A stretch of 64,000 bases of DNA from G963923955 sp963923955 (GTDB lineage: Bacteria; Pseudomonadota; Gammaproteobacteria; Eutrophobiales; Eutrophobiaceae). The position numbers and the translations under genes were made by a program. How positions within the stretch are numbered: the stretch's first letter is position 1; each line of letters begins with the position of its first letter. The DNA lies in NCBI GenBank assembly GCA_963923955.1, contig OZ000552.1:1240001-1304000 (forward strand). Reading direction: 5' to 3'. Of this stretch, positions 1 through 8,067 are shown one piece after another. The notes under the pieces were generated by a model. That model searched no databases. It was not told the origin of the DNA and was given only the letters and a program-made list of their open reading frames with translations.

Positions 1-2384
1 GCAAGCCGAATGATGTCTGCCTGATAGGGCTGATAATCGCCCAGCGCCGCTAGTTCAGGCTGCACGGCGCCTAAGGATTCATTCAAGGCGGCGATCTCTA
101 TGCGTGTCTGGATGCGGCGCTGTAAGTCCTGCAGGCGCAGGTCATCCGCTGCATTTTCCAGGCCGGAACTGACTAAACTAAGCGCCTGATCCAGCTTGTT
201 ATCGCTAAAGGCCTGGGCCGCGGCCAAGCGATAGGCATTGGCCGGTCTGGGATCGCTCAAGAGCGGATGCGCCGGGTCTATGCGCTGCCGGATCAACTCC
301 AGGATGTCCTGCGTGCTGTCGATGATGGCCGGATTCTCGCGTGCCGCAGCCGGGTCTGTGGCTGCGATGTATTGCTGATAGAGCTCGGTCTCGATCTGCT
401 TTTTGTTGAAATTGAAATTGTCGGTTTGTTCCAGCAGAAAGCCGGAGTCGGGATAGATCCCGGCGATGACTTTCAGGATTTCATTGGCGGCGGGAAAATT
501 ATAGTTGCTGGCCGAGGTATCTATCTGCTGGGCGATCTCGCCGGCATAATAGCGCTGGATGGCCTCTTTTGCGGCATTGGTGATCTGTGTCTGCTCGGCT
601 TCTTCCAGTTCCTTGATCTCCTCCAGCTTTTCAATAATCGTCTGTCTGACGCCGGTGTTGATGGCGGCGATGGTCTGTTCGATCCCGCGTTTGTGCAGAT
701 AATCCAGCGCCGGGTTGATCATCACAATGCCGATGATGAGCAATATTCCGGCGGCAATGGTGAGCGGGTTTTTGTGCCAGGTCGGCTTGCCTTCAAATTC
801 TTCTAAAAAGTGTTCGACCGACGGGCTCCTGTCTTCACGCTTGAACGCAACCGCGCGCCTAAGCGCCCGATTGGTCTTTTTATTCACCGTCTTGACAATG
901 GGCGGCACCAGACCCTTGTCGCGGGCCGAATTGGCCGGCATCTTGTTAAAGGGATGCCTGCCGGTTAATAACTCATAGGCCACACAGCCCAGCGCATAGG
1001 TATCATCACGGGTATCCGGCTCCTGGCCTTCGAGCATCTCCAGGCTGGCATAGGCCGGTGTTAAGGCACCGAGCTTGCCGGGGTCAAACAAGGTCTTTTC
1101 CGCCTCGCCGGTGACCGGGTTCTTCACCGCCCGGGCGATGCCAAAGTCCAGGGTCTTGACCGTGCCGTCATTACACAAAAAGGCATTGCCGGGCTTAAAA
1201 TCCGAATGCACCAGGCGGCGCTCATGCGCATAGATCAGGCCGGCACCAAGCTGCTGTACGATGTCCAGTGCTTCAGGGAAGGGCAGCCCGCCCTGTTTTT
1301 TGATCTTTTTGCGGATGAAATCTTTCAGCTCCATGCCCTCCATCAATTCCATCGTGATAAACACCGGTGTGCCCTTGCCGCCGACCCGATCAAAGTCATA
1401 GATGGTGGCGATGTTTGGATGCGCCAGTTTTTGTTGGCGGCTGGATTCTCGTTGCAGAGAGATGAAGGCTTCGGGGTGATCCTTGAAGTCATCGTTTAAC
1501 AATTTCACCGCCACGTTCGGCTTTTTGTCACGCGCCTCCTCTTTCAAGAGATCGGTCGCCATATAGACCTTGCCCATGCCGCCAACGCCCAGCACCTTCA
1601 GCAGCTTGAAACGCTGCTTGATCACATCGCCCGGGCCGAACTCCTTGCCGGGCGTATAACCGGCATATTGCGCTTCCGGCCAGTCGGTAGCCGCCGGGGC
1701 AGCGCTGGTCGCCGCAGCGATGCTGTCCATGCTATCCGTGGAACCCAGATCAAGAATACCTCCCGTATCAGACGGGGAGGCCTCTCCCAATACCTGAGTG
1801 GCATCCTCCAGGGCTTGGGCAACATCATCCAGCACCTGGGTTGTATCCAATACCTGGGTGGCATCATCATCAGCCTGGCCTTGTACGACGGTGGCTTCAT
1901 CAGCGGCCCGTCCCTGTACGACAGTGGCCGCATCATCATCATGGGCGGCCGCCGCCTCTGGCATGAGAGTCACGCTCCCTGCTTCGTATTCCGACACATC
2001 CGTTACATCCTCTGAATCTATCGCCGCGGCTTGCTCCGGAACAAAGGTGGCATCTTCTGAATCGATGATCTCGGCCTGTTCCAGGGCAGCATTATCATCC
2101 TTCGTAAATTCATCCTGGGCGAATTCCGTGGCCTCTGCATCGGGGCTGTCGTAGGCTTCCGTCTCGGCGGCATGGGTGCGCCGGTATTGGTTGATCTGTC
2201 CCTTCAAGGCGGCATAGCTCCTGTTATCGATCTTGTTCTGCTGGGCTGCGACTTCTAATTCTGCCAGCATGTGCGTGGCGTGTCCGGGGTTGTCCTGCAA
2301 GAGCTTTTCTAATTGTTTGCCCAGCACCTCAAGCTCAAGTCTGCCTGTGCCTAAGGCCTCTAAGGCGGTTTTGAAATCGGCCAT
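1..2384 (-). CDS. Membrane-anchored serine/threonine protein kinase (C-terminus cut by window edge)
   Basis: The gene starts at an ATG (2382-2384) and runs leftwards off the window, leaving at least 794 codons. The kinase domain spans about residues 250-510. It has a glycine loop (LGVGGMGKVY), the VAIK-type lysine (NVAVKLL), a catalytic loop LVHSDFKPGNAF in which the usual HRD is HSD, and a DFG motif (TLDFGIAR). One transmembrane helix follows at about 535-557. After it comes a helical, Glu/Gln-rich region, presumably periplasmic. The N-terminal 230 residues are acidic and low in complexity, and contain short repeats around threonine: ATVVQG twice, ATQVL twice and TTQVL once (about residues 150-200). 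These resemble phospho-threonine docking sites for FHA domains. A PP2C phosphatase and an FHA-containing cyclase lie just upstream, so the three probably form one signalling circuit (inference). No PASTA domains are visible in the part present. Confidence 0.9.
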   Translation of the reverse strand, partial: MADFKTALEALGTGRLELEVLGKQLEKLLQDNPGHATHMLAELEVAAQQNKIDNRSYAALKGQINQYRRTHAAETEAYDSPDAEATEFAQDEFTKDDNAALEQAEIIDSEDATFVPEQAAAIDSEDVTDVSEYEAGSVTLMPEAAAAHDDDAATVVQGRAADEATVVQGQADDDATQVLDTTQVLDDVAQALEDATQVLGEASPSDTGGILDLGSTDSMDSIAAATSAAPAATDWPEAQYAGYTPGKEFGPGDVIKQRFKLLKVLGVGGMGKVYMATDLLKEEARDKKPNVAVKLLNDDFKDHPEAFISLQRESSRQQKLAHPNIATIYDFDRVGGKGTPVFITMELMEGMELKDFIRKKIKKQGGLPFPEALDIVQQLGAGLIYAHERRLVHSDFKPGNAFLCNDGTVKTLDFGIARAVKNPVTGEAEKTLFDPGKLGALTPAYASLEMLEGQEPDTRDDTYALGCVAYELLTGRHPFNKMPANSARDKGLVPPIVKTVNKKTNRALRRAVAFKREDRSPSVEHFLEEFEGKPTWHKNPLTIAAGILLIIGIVMINPALDYLHKRGIEQTIAAINTGVRQTIIEKLEEIKELEEAEQTQITNAAKEAIQRYYAGEIAQQIDTSASNYNFPAANEILKVIAGIYPDSGFLLEQTDNFNFNKKQIETELYQQYIAATDPAAARENPAIIDSTQDILELIRQRIDPAHPLLSDPRPANAYRLAAAQAFSDNKLDQALSLVSSGLENAADDLRLQDLQRRIQTRIEIAALNESLGAVQPELAALGDYQPYQADIIRL

Positions 2385-2423
2385 CGTTTCACACTCCTCC
2401 ACAAAATTTCATGGGCTAGGTAA

Positions 2424-2540
2424 GGAAACTCTGATTAAATCAGAGTTTCCTGCGGTACACGGATGTACCGCCCTTATCAGTGGCGCTAAGCCATTGATAA
2501 GGCACACAAACTAAAAATCGCATTTTTTAGTTTGCGTGCC
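2424..2540. repeat. Four consecutive palindromes between kinase and phosphatase genes
   Basis: Four inverted repeats follow one another almost without gaps. The first, at 2424-2450, has perfect 13-bp arms (GGAAACTCTGATT) around one base. The second, at 2452-2471, has 8-bp arms (GCGGTACA) and a 4-nt loop. The third, at 2472-2502, has arms CCTTATCA then TGGC with one G-T pair and a 5-nt loop. The fourth, at 2501-2540, has about 17-bp arms with one mismatch. Together they fill most of the 189-bp gap. The array may be a small non-autonomous mobile repeat, or an RNA structure controlling read-through into the kinase gene; the sequence does not decide. Confidence 0.75.
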
Positions 2541-2573
2541 TTAGGGCAAGCCATGGATGGACTTGTCCAGAGC

Positions 2574-3353
2574 TTACATAATATCAATCACAATCGCGGT
2601 TACATTATCACCGGCACCGCGCGCCAGGGTAAGATCTATCGCTCGCCGGCAGGACTCTTCCGCCGTCCCTGTGCTCAGGTGCTGCTGTATCTCCTGGTCA
2701 CTCAAGTGTCTGGTCAGGCCGTCACTACAGAGCAGATAGCGATCACCGGCGTGCATTTCCTGCATGTCCATGTCTAGGAAGAACTTCTCGCTGGCACCGA
2801 CCGCGCGCGTGATCACATTGCCATGCGGGTGCACCAGCGCCTCTTCCCGAGAGATAAGGCCCTGCTCAATATAGTCCTCCACCTGCGAGTGATCGGTCGT
2901 GATCTGCCGCATGTCGCCCTTGCGCAAACGGTATAGGCGGCTGTCCCCCGCCCACATATAGACATAATACTGCGCATAGGCGAGCATGGCGACGATGGTG
3001 CTGCCGATGGTATTCTTTGAGGCCTCGGCTGCCTTGACCAGTGTCAGGTTGACCGTAGTGATGCAGTCTTCAATCGCATCCAGATAGCGCACCAGATCAG
3101 GCCCTGCCTGCAACCTTTCCAGGCTCCCCACGATCAGCTGGCTGGCAAAATCACCCTTTGCATGGCCGCCCATGCCATCGGCGACCACCCACAGACCTTT
3201 TTCCGGCTGCACTAGCATCGAATCTTCATTGTGCTTGCGCACCCGGCCGACATCCGTAATGCCATAAGAAGACCAGCGCAGCGCTCGCCTCTTTTGTGTG
3301 CCTGCCGCGGCATCCAGGCTCCCGGCAAGCTCTTGTTTGCTGCTCGTCTGCAT
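2574..3353 (-). CDS. PP2C-family protein serine/threonine phosphatase
   Basis: This 259-residue protein should remove phosphate from Ser/Thr residues in a metal-dependent way, most likely opposing the kinase encoded just downstream. PP2C motifs are present in order: RVRKHNEDS (38-45), VADGMGGHAKGD (57-68, metal-binding Asp59), WAGDSRLYRLR (134-144), LLCSDGLTRHL (208-217, Asp211) and the terminal GDNVTAIVID (248-257). There is no signal peptide or membrane segment, so it is cytoplasmic. It starts with an ATG 6 bp after the stop of the cyclase-FHA gene, so the two are probably co-transcribed. The length matches stand-alone PppA/Stp-type phosphatases. The family call is secure; the partner is inferred from gene order. 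Confidence 0.93.
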   Translation of the reverse strand: MQTSSKQELAGSLDAAAGTQKRRALRWSSYGITDVGRVRKHNEDSMLVQPEKGLWVVADGMGGHAKGDFASQLIVGSLERLQAGPDLVRYLDAIEDCITTVNLTLVKAAEASKNTIGSTIVAMLAYAQYYVYMWAGDSRLYRLRKGDMRQITTDHSQVEDYIEQGLISREEALVHPHGNVITRAVGASEKFFLDMDMQEMHAGDRYLLCSDGLTRHLSDQEIQQHLSTGTAEESCRRAIDLTLARGAGDNVTAIVIDIM

Positions 3354-3359
3354 CGTTAA

Positions 3360-4265
3360 TTATAGCATATGGGCGAAGGTTACGAATTCTTCCGGCCCCT
3401 CGCTGAAGGCGCGCCCTAAGCTGATCTTCCCGCTGGCCTGCAAGGGCATTTCTTCGCGGCGCAGGAAGGAGGCCTCATTGTCCTTGCTCAGCACATGGGT
3501 GCCGTTGGTGCTTTGATCGATGATGAAGTATTTATCCCGGCGTAGCTCAATGCGCACATGCTGCCGGGAGGCAAGCTTTTCCCGGATGGACAGATCGCAG
3601 TTCTGGCTGCGGCCCATGACCAGGCTGGAGCGCTCCTTGTCCAAGATGATCTCCTTGTCGTGATAGCAGACTTTTAGCTTGACCGCCGGTGCCTCTTCCT
3701 CAGCATTCACGCTGGCGACCATGCGGGTGACATCTTCGGCTTGCCAGATGAGTTCGTAGATGTTGATCTCGTCTTTTTTGCCCTTGATCGGCGCCCGGTC
3801 GACGAAGCGGCTGCTGCTGCGCAGCAGGGGCGAGAGCATCTCAACCGTGGACTCAGTGGTGATGATCTGCTTGCCCTTTGCTTGCGCTGCCATTCGTGCA
3901 GCAACATTCACCGCATCGCCGAAGACATCGCCTTCCTCCATGATGGCCGGGCCGAAGTGGAAGCCGATGCGGATGGTGATGGCTGTTGCGGCATCGCCCA
4001 CCCCTTCGGTTATGTCTTCCTCCATGGCCTCCTGCATGTCGTTGGCGGCGTTCGCCGCATCTTCCGCCGTCGGGAAGGTACACATAATCTCATCGCCGAT
4101 GGTCTTGATCACCGTGCCGCTATGTGTCAGGGTAACTTCCGTGAGCGTATCCAGGCATTCCGCTACCCGCATCCTGGCCGTGTTATCGCCCAAGGTCTCA
4201 AACAGGCGCGTGCTGCCGCTCACATCAGCAAACAAGATGGCTAAATCAATGCTTTTCGCGGCCAT
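3360..4265 (-). CDS. Class III adenylate cyclase with C-terminal FHA domain
   Basis: This 301-residue cytoplasmic protein joins a class III nucleotidyl cyclase domain (about 5-175) to an FHA domain (about 196-285). Cyclase residues visible are the metal-binding Asp14 (LFADVSGST) and Asp58 (KTIGDEIM), and the transition-state Asn120 and Arg124 (DAVNVAARM). Lys54 and Asp117 sit where the adenine-specifying pair lies in adenylate cyclases, so cAMP rather than cGMP is the expected product (inference). The FHA part shows LVMGRSQNCDLSI (215-227), SRQHVRIEL (233-241) and STNGTHV (252-258), the usual phospho-peptide contacts. It is the first gene of the minus-strand cluster. An FHA-linked cyclase beside a Ser/Thr kinase suggests that phosphorylation recruits or controls cAMP synthesis. 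Confidence 0.92.
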   Translation of the reverse strand: MAAKSIDLAILFADVSGSTRLFETLGDNTARMRVAECLDTLTEVTLTHSGTVIKTIGDEIMCTFPTAEDAANAANDMQEAMEEDITEGVGDAATAITIRIGFHFGPAIMEEGDVFGDAVNVAARMAAQAKGKQIITTESTVEMLSPLLRSSSRFVDRAPIKGKKDEINIYELIWQAEDVTRMVASVNAEEEAPAVKLKVCYHDKEIILDKERSSLVMGRSQNCDLSIREKLASRQHVRIELRRDKYFIIDQSTNGTHVLSKDNEASFLRREEMPLQASGKISLGRAFSEGPEEFVTFAHML

Positions 4266-4372
4266 TTCTTTTTACTTTTTACCTAAAACTAAGGGCAAAC
4301 CGACTGTGCCGGCTATCATACTGCATTATCCTTGAGAAAGGAAAAACCCGTAAATCGCCAATGCGTCATTAT

Positions 4373-4402
4373 TTGCACCGGCGAATGTTGCCGTGCTAGA
4401 AT
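4373..4402 (+). promoter_or_regulatory. Putative sigma70 promoter of the parvulin gene
   Basis: A -35 like TTGCAC (4373-4378) and a -10 like TAGAAT (4397-4402) are 18 bp apart, 76 bp before the parvulin ATG. The block TTGCACC then GGCGAATGTT also occurs in the promoter of the first TonB-dependent receptor (47430-47457). Confidence 0.45.
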
Positions 4403-4478
4403 GCGCCGCCTTGATTGATCTTACACGCGTATCCGTAAAAATCGCCCCATCCATTAACACAATAGCCTTACTAACACC

Positions 4479-5438
4479 ATGAACAGAATCCAGATTGCCG
4501 TTTGCGTCGCCGTTACCGTTTTTGTCACCGTGCTTGTCATGCACCTGCTTGAGGACATCTCCATAAGCGAGGTGCTCGGCCTGGAAGAGGCGCAACAGGC
4601 CGCGGCGGCTGAGCAGGAAACCGGGCCGGCCGCCCTAAGTTTTGCGGAATTGCAAAGCCTGCTGGCGAACCTTGATGCCAACCAGCGACAGGCCCTGCTG
4701 GCCGATGCTGCGGCCTTTAAGCAATTCGTCCTGCAACAGGCGAGCAATGCCTCGGTGTTGAGCGCGGCCAAGGCGAACAAGGTGGATGAAGATGCCAACA
4801 CCGCCTTTTTGATGCAGCGCAGCGCAGACAACGTCCTGCGTGAGAGCTACCTTAGCAAACTGATCGCCGGCAAGCTGCCGGCGGACTTCCCCAGCGAGGA
4901 ACAGGCGCGGGAATACTTTGAGCAAAACCGGGAAAACTTTACCGTGCCGGAGCGCGTCCACGTCTGGCAGGTGTTTTTGGAAGTTCCCGCCGCGGCGGGG
5001 GACGAAGAAGTCGCTGAACGGGAGATTCAGGCACAGAGGCTCGCACAAGACATTCGCAGCGGCAAGCTGGATTTTGCCGTTGCCGCCGAACAATACTCCG
5101 ACCATGAGCAGAGCAAGCTCAGCGGCGGCTACATGGGCCTGGTCAAGGTGCCGGAGCTAAAACCGGCGATTGCCGAACCCTTACTGGCCCTGCCGGAAGA
5201 TCGCAGCAGTGCGCCGATCAAGACCGACACGGGTTTTCATGTCGTCAAACGCGGGGCAAAGGTGCCGGCGCTCAAGGTGGAATTTGCCCAGGTGGATGCA
5301 CAGATTAGACAGCTGTTGCGCCAACAGGCGGTCGCACAACTGCGCCAGGCCGTCTATGAGCAGGCTGGCAAGACCTATCCGGTGGAATTGCAAGATGCGC
5401 AGATAGAAGAATGGCGTGCGCAGCTAAGCGAAAACTAG
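4479..5438 (+). CDS. Membrane-anchored parvulin-type peptidyl-prolyl isomerase
   Basis: This 319-residue protein has an N-terminal hydrophobic segment (about 5-24) that should anchor it in the inner membrane with the rest in the periplasm. An Ala/Glu/Gln-rich helical region follows (30-150). A PpiC/rotamase domain lies at about 159-260, with the family signatures LSGGYMGLV (214-222) and IKTDTGFHVVK (247-257). The C-terminal 50 residues are helical and charged. A parvulin next to a TpsB/TpsA pair has a precedent: Bordetella Par27 is a periplasmic parvulin that binds non-native filamentous haemagglutinin. By that analogy it may keep the giant exoprotein unfolded on its way to TpsB (inference). 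The 194-bp gap before tpsB and its own promoter mean separate transcription is possible. No strong ribosome-binding site is seen. Confidence 0.85.
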   Translation: MNRIQIAVCVAVTVFVTVLVMHLLEDISISEVLGLEEAQQAAAAEQETGPAALSFAELQSLLANLDANQRQALLADAAAFKQFVLQQASNASVLSAAKANKVDEDANTAFLMQRSADNVLRESYLSKLIAGKLPADFPSEEQAREYFEQNRENFTVPERVHVWQVFLEVPAAAGDEEVAEREIQAQRLAQDIRSGKLDFAVAAEQYSDHEQSKLSGGYMGLVKVPELKPAIAEPLLALPEDRSSAPIKTDTGFHVVKRGAKVPALKVEFAQVDAQIRQLLRQQAVAQLRQAVYEQAGKTYPVELQDAQIEEWRAQLSEN

Positions 5439-5540
5439 CCATTTGCGTGCAAGAAAAAGCTAAACGAATCAGCACATAAGCCTGCATTTTTCCTGTAAAT
5501 TCTTAGAAAAACTTCTTTATTCCCAAGCCCGTATTCCTGC

Positions 5541-5590
5541 TATAATCGCCGGCTTGAAGGCAAGCGCCGGTGATAAGATCGCCCCGGCGC
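5541..5590 (+). promoter_or_regulatory. Consensus -10 element and leader hairpin before tpsB
   Basis: A perfect TATAAT lies at 5541-5546, 87 bp before the GTG start of tpsB. No good -35 is visible 16-18 bp upstream. A hairpin with 7-bp arms (GCGCCGG at 5564-5570, CCGGCGC at 5584-5590) would be in the leader. Confidence 0.35.
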
Positions 5591-5632
5591 TGATCAGCGA
5601 ACGCATAACGCATTGATAAACAAGAAAAAACA

Positions 5633-7561
5633 GTGCCGGCACACAAAAGCAAAAACCGAAGCAGAACAGGGCGCATCGCCAGACACGCCTCGCTGCCCCT
5701 GCTGCTGCTTGCCTTGTCTCTGCCAGGGCCCGGCCATGCCGCGCTGATCAACCTGCCGGAGGCCGTCCGCCCCGGTGCGGTGCGCCCGGCAGCGCCGAAA
5801 AAGCCTGAAAAGCCGGAAAAACCGCAGCAGACTGAACAACCCGACAGTCCACCAGCCCCTGCAGCAGCCCAAGCGCAGCCGGACAGCCCATCAGCCCCTG
5901 AGTCCCAAGAGATGGAAATCCCGGCCGTGATCGATCGCCCCTTTGAGATTGACGAGGGCCCGGTCGTGGTGGTGCAGCAGTTCCGCATAACAGATGCGCA
6001 AGACCTGCCGCGCCATGACATAAGCCTGGCCGAGTTACAGGAGGTGCTGGAGCAGATCAGACAGACGCGGCCACAAGGCTTCACCATCGGCCAGTTGCAA
6101 GAAGTGGCCGATGCCGCCACGCGTTACTATCGGGAGAAGGGCCTGATACTGGCCCAGGCCGTTGTGCCGGTGCAGACAGTGCAGGGCGGCATTGTCGACA
6201 TCCAAATCTTCGAGGGCCGGCTGGGGCGGGTCGTGGCCGAAGGCAACCGCATGTACAAGACGAAACGCCTGCAAAGGCCCTTCGCCAGCCTCATCGGCAA
6301 GCCGGTCAGCAAGGACGAGATCGAATCCGTGCTGCTCAAGCTGACCGACTTTCCCGGCCTGACCGTATTCGGCGTCTTCCAGCCCGGCCAGCAGGTCGGC
6401 ACGGCCGACATCGTGCTGCGGGTGCAGGAGGAAAAACGCTTTGCCGCCTCCATGCGCGCGGACAACCACGGCCTGCAAGAGACTGGCCGCGCCCGCTACA
6501 GAACAACCATCGACTGGAACAACATCACCGGCGGTGTAGATAAACTGAGCTTTGCCATCCAGCAGACCTATCGCCCGAAGAACAACACCTTCATCGCCGC
6601 CAGCTATGAGCGCTACCTGGGCCATGATTTCACGCTAGGGGCGGACTGGAACCGCAACCGCTTTGATGTCGGCGGTGCCTTGGCCGATCAAAAGATCCAG
6701 GGCGAGACCGAGAACCGCGGCGCCTGGCTGGAAAAGACCTGGCTACGCAGCCGCCAGTTCAACCTCTCCAGCCGCCTGGCCATGACGCGCAAGGAATCCA
6801 CTACCAGCACGCGCGGCGAGCAAAGCAACAACGACAAGCTGGCGGTCTTGTCCCTGGAGACCTCGCTGGACTATGTGGACACCCGTTTCAAGGGCATAAA
6901 CTTCGCCACCCTGGAACTGAGCCGCGGCTTTAATGACATTCTGGGCGCGATGGGTTCCAGCGCCAGCGCCGCCCTCTTGCCGGCGGCCAAAAGACCCGGG
7001 CGCCAGGGCGGCCCGCCAGATAGACGCTTTGCCGCCGGCCAATTCCTCAAATTCTTCGCCAGCGCCCAGCGCCTGCAAACCATCACCGATGACCTGAGCC
7101 TGCTGGGGCGGGCGGAATTGCAATTAACAGATGACATCCTGGTGCCGATGGAGCAGTATTCCGTTGGCGGCCCGGACAACGTCCGCGCCTATCCACAGGC
7201 GCAATTCCTGCTGGATAACGCCCTGTTTTTCTCTGCTGAACTGAACCATCGCATGCCCTTCATTACGGACAAAGTGCTGATCGGCAACCGCACCTGGGGC
7301 GAGCTCGTCCAGCTATCCATCTTCTACGACCACGCCCTCGGCCATCTGGTCTCGCCGCTGACCTCAGAACCGACCGACAACGTCAATTTCAAGGGCGCCG
7401 GGCTACAGCTGCGCTTTACCCTGCCCGGCCAGATCGACTCGCGCCTGATGGTGGCCTGGCCGCTAGGCGTGGATTCATCCAGAAACGACGAGTTGCCGCT
7501 GGATTTCCCAGACAACGGCAGACGCCCACAGATCTGGGGCGATATTACGTACAGCTTTTGA
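5633..7561 (+). CDS. TpsB outer-membrane transporter (ShlB/FhaC/HecB family)
   Basis: This 642-residue protein is the outer-membrane pore of a two-partner secretion system and should export the TpsA encoded downstream. It starts with GTG. A signal peptide ends near residue 36 (ALSLPGPGHA). A Pro/Gln/Ser-rich linker follows (about 44-95), longer than in many family members. POTRA_2-type and second POTRA domains span about 110-265, and a 16-strand ShlB-type barrel fills the rest. The barrel contains GGPDNVRAYP (about 513-522), matching the VRGY-type motif of the Omp85 superfamily L6 loop with Ala in place of Gly. The protein ends in the aromatic TYSF typical of outer-membrane barrels. It lies upstream of its substrate gene, with a small coiled-coil gene between them. 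The family call is secure. Confidence 0.94.
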   Translation: MPAHKSKNRSRTGRIARHASLPLLLLALSLPGPGHAALINLPEAVRPGAVRPAAPKKPEKPEKPQQTEQPDSPPAPAAAQAQPDSPSAPESQEMEIPAVIDRPFEIDEGPVVVVQQFRITDAQDLPRHDISLAELQEVLEQIRQTRPQGFTIGQLQEVADAATRYYREKGLILAQAVVPVQTVQGGIVDIQIFEGRLGRVVAEGNRMYKTKRLQRPFASLIGKPVSKDEIESVLLKLTDFPGLTVFGVFQPGQQVGTADIVLRVQEEKRFAASMRADNHGLQETGRARYRTTIDWNNITGGVDKLSFAIQQTYRPKNNTFIAASYERYLGHDFTLGADWNRNRFDVGGALADQKIQGETENRGAWLEKTWLRSRQFNLSSRLAMTRKESTTSTRGEQSNNDKLAVLSLETSLDYVDTRFKGINFATLELSRGFNDILGAMGSSASAALLPAAKRPGRQGGPPDRRFAAGQFLKFFASAQRLQTITDDLSLLGRAELQLTDDILVPMEQYSVGGPDNVRAYPQAQFLLDNALFFSAELNHRMPFITDKVLIGNRTWGELVQLSIFYDHALGHLVSPLTSEPTDNVNFKGAGLQLRFTLPGQIDSRLMVAWPLGVDSSRNDELPLDFPDNGRRPQIWGDITYSF

Positions 7562-7757
7562 AGGCAAAGAAAGTAAAACAGAGAAAACAGAGCCTTGCCG
7601 GGACTATAAACTGACCGACAGGCAGACTAAAATAACATTGACAATGAGAATATCATTCTGGACTGACATCGGACATCCTCCAGGCTGCTTATTAGCCTAG
7701 GCTCGAAAGCTTAGCAAGTGGGGCAGAGATAGGGATTTTCACGGAGGAGGAAAGTTT

Positions 7758-8048
7758 ATGAGCATAGCGACTTTTGACACATTGAAATTTGCCCAGCGTC
7801 TGGAGCAGGCCGGCATCGATCCGAAGCATGCTGCGGCCTTTTCAGAGGCGCAGCGGGAGGCCTTCTCTGATGCAATGCAGACCCAGTTGGCGACCAAGAG
7901 CGATATACAGGGGGTAAAAACAGACATACAGGAAGTAAGAACAGATGTACGGGAAATAAAAACAGAGCTGGTTTTGATTAAATGGATGCTGGGGATCATT
8001 ATTCTGGTGCTGGTGCTTCCCCTCCTGAAAACATTTTTGCCAAGCTAA
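7758..8048 (+). CDS. Small coiled-coil membrane protein, DUF1640/CCDC90-like
   Basis: This 96-residue protein has a good ribosome-binding site (GGAGGA about 10 nt before the ATG). The layout is that of DUF1640 proteins: a short N-terminal motif (FDTLKFAQRLEQAGI), an amphipathic region with acidic and Gln residues, a heptad coiled coil of DI-x-x-V-x-T repeats (about 48-70), and one C-terminal membrane helix (72-92, rich in Ile/Leu/Val). Function in the family is unknown. It sits 20 bp before tpsA and after tpsB, so it is very likely co-transcribed with the secretion pair. Whether it takes part in secretion cannot be told from the sequence. Confidence 0.75.
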   Translation: MSIATFDTLKFAQRLEQAGIDPKHAAAFSEAQREAFSDAMQTQLATKSDIQGVKTDIQEVRTDVREIKTELVLIKWMLGIIILVLVLPLLKTFLPS

Positions 8049-8067
8049 GGCCGAGGTGGAAAGTAAG

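Noticed and set aside
267..2777. Plus-strand open frames over the kinase and phosphatase genes
   Set aside because: Shadows of the well-supported minus-strand kinase and PP2C genes.
7638..7660. Possible promoter or Fur-like site after tpsB (TTGACA, AATGAGAATATCATT)
   Set aside because: No matching -10 at the right distance, and the palindrome agrees poorly with the Fur consensus.
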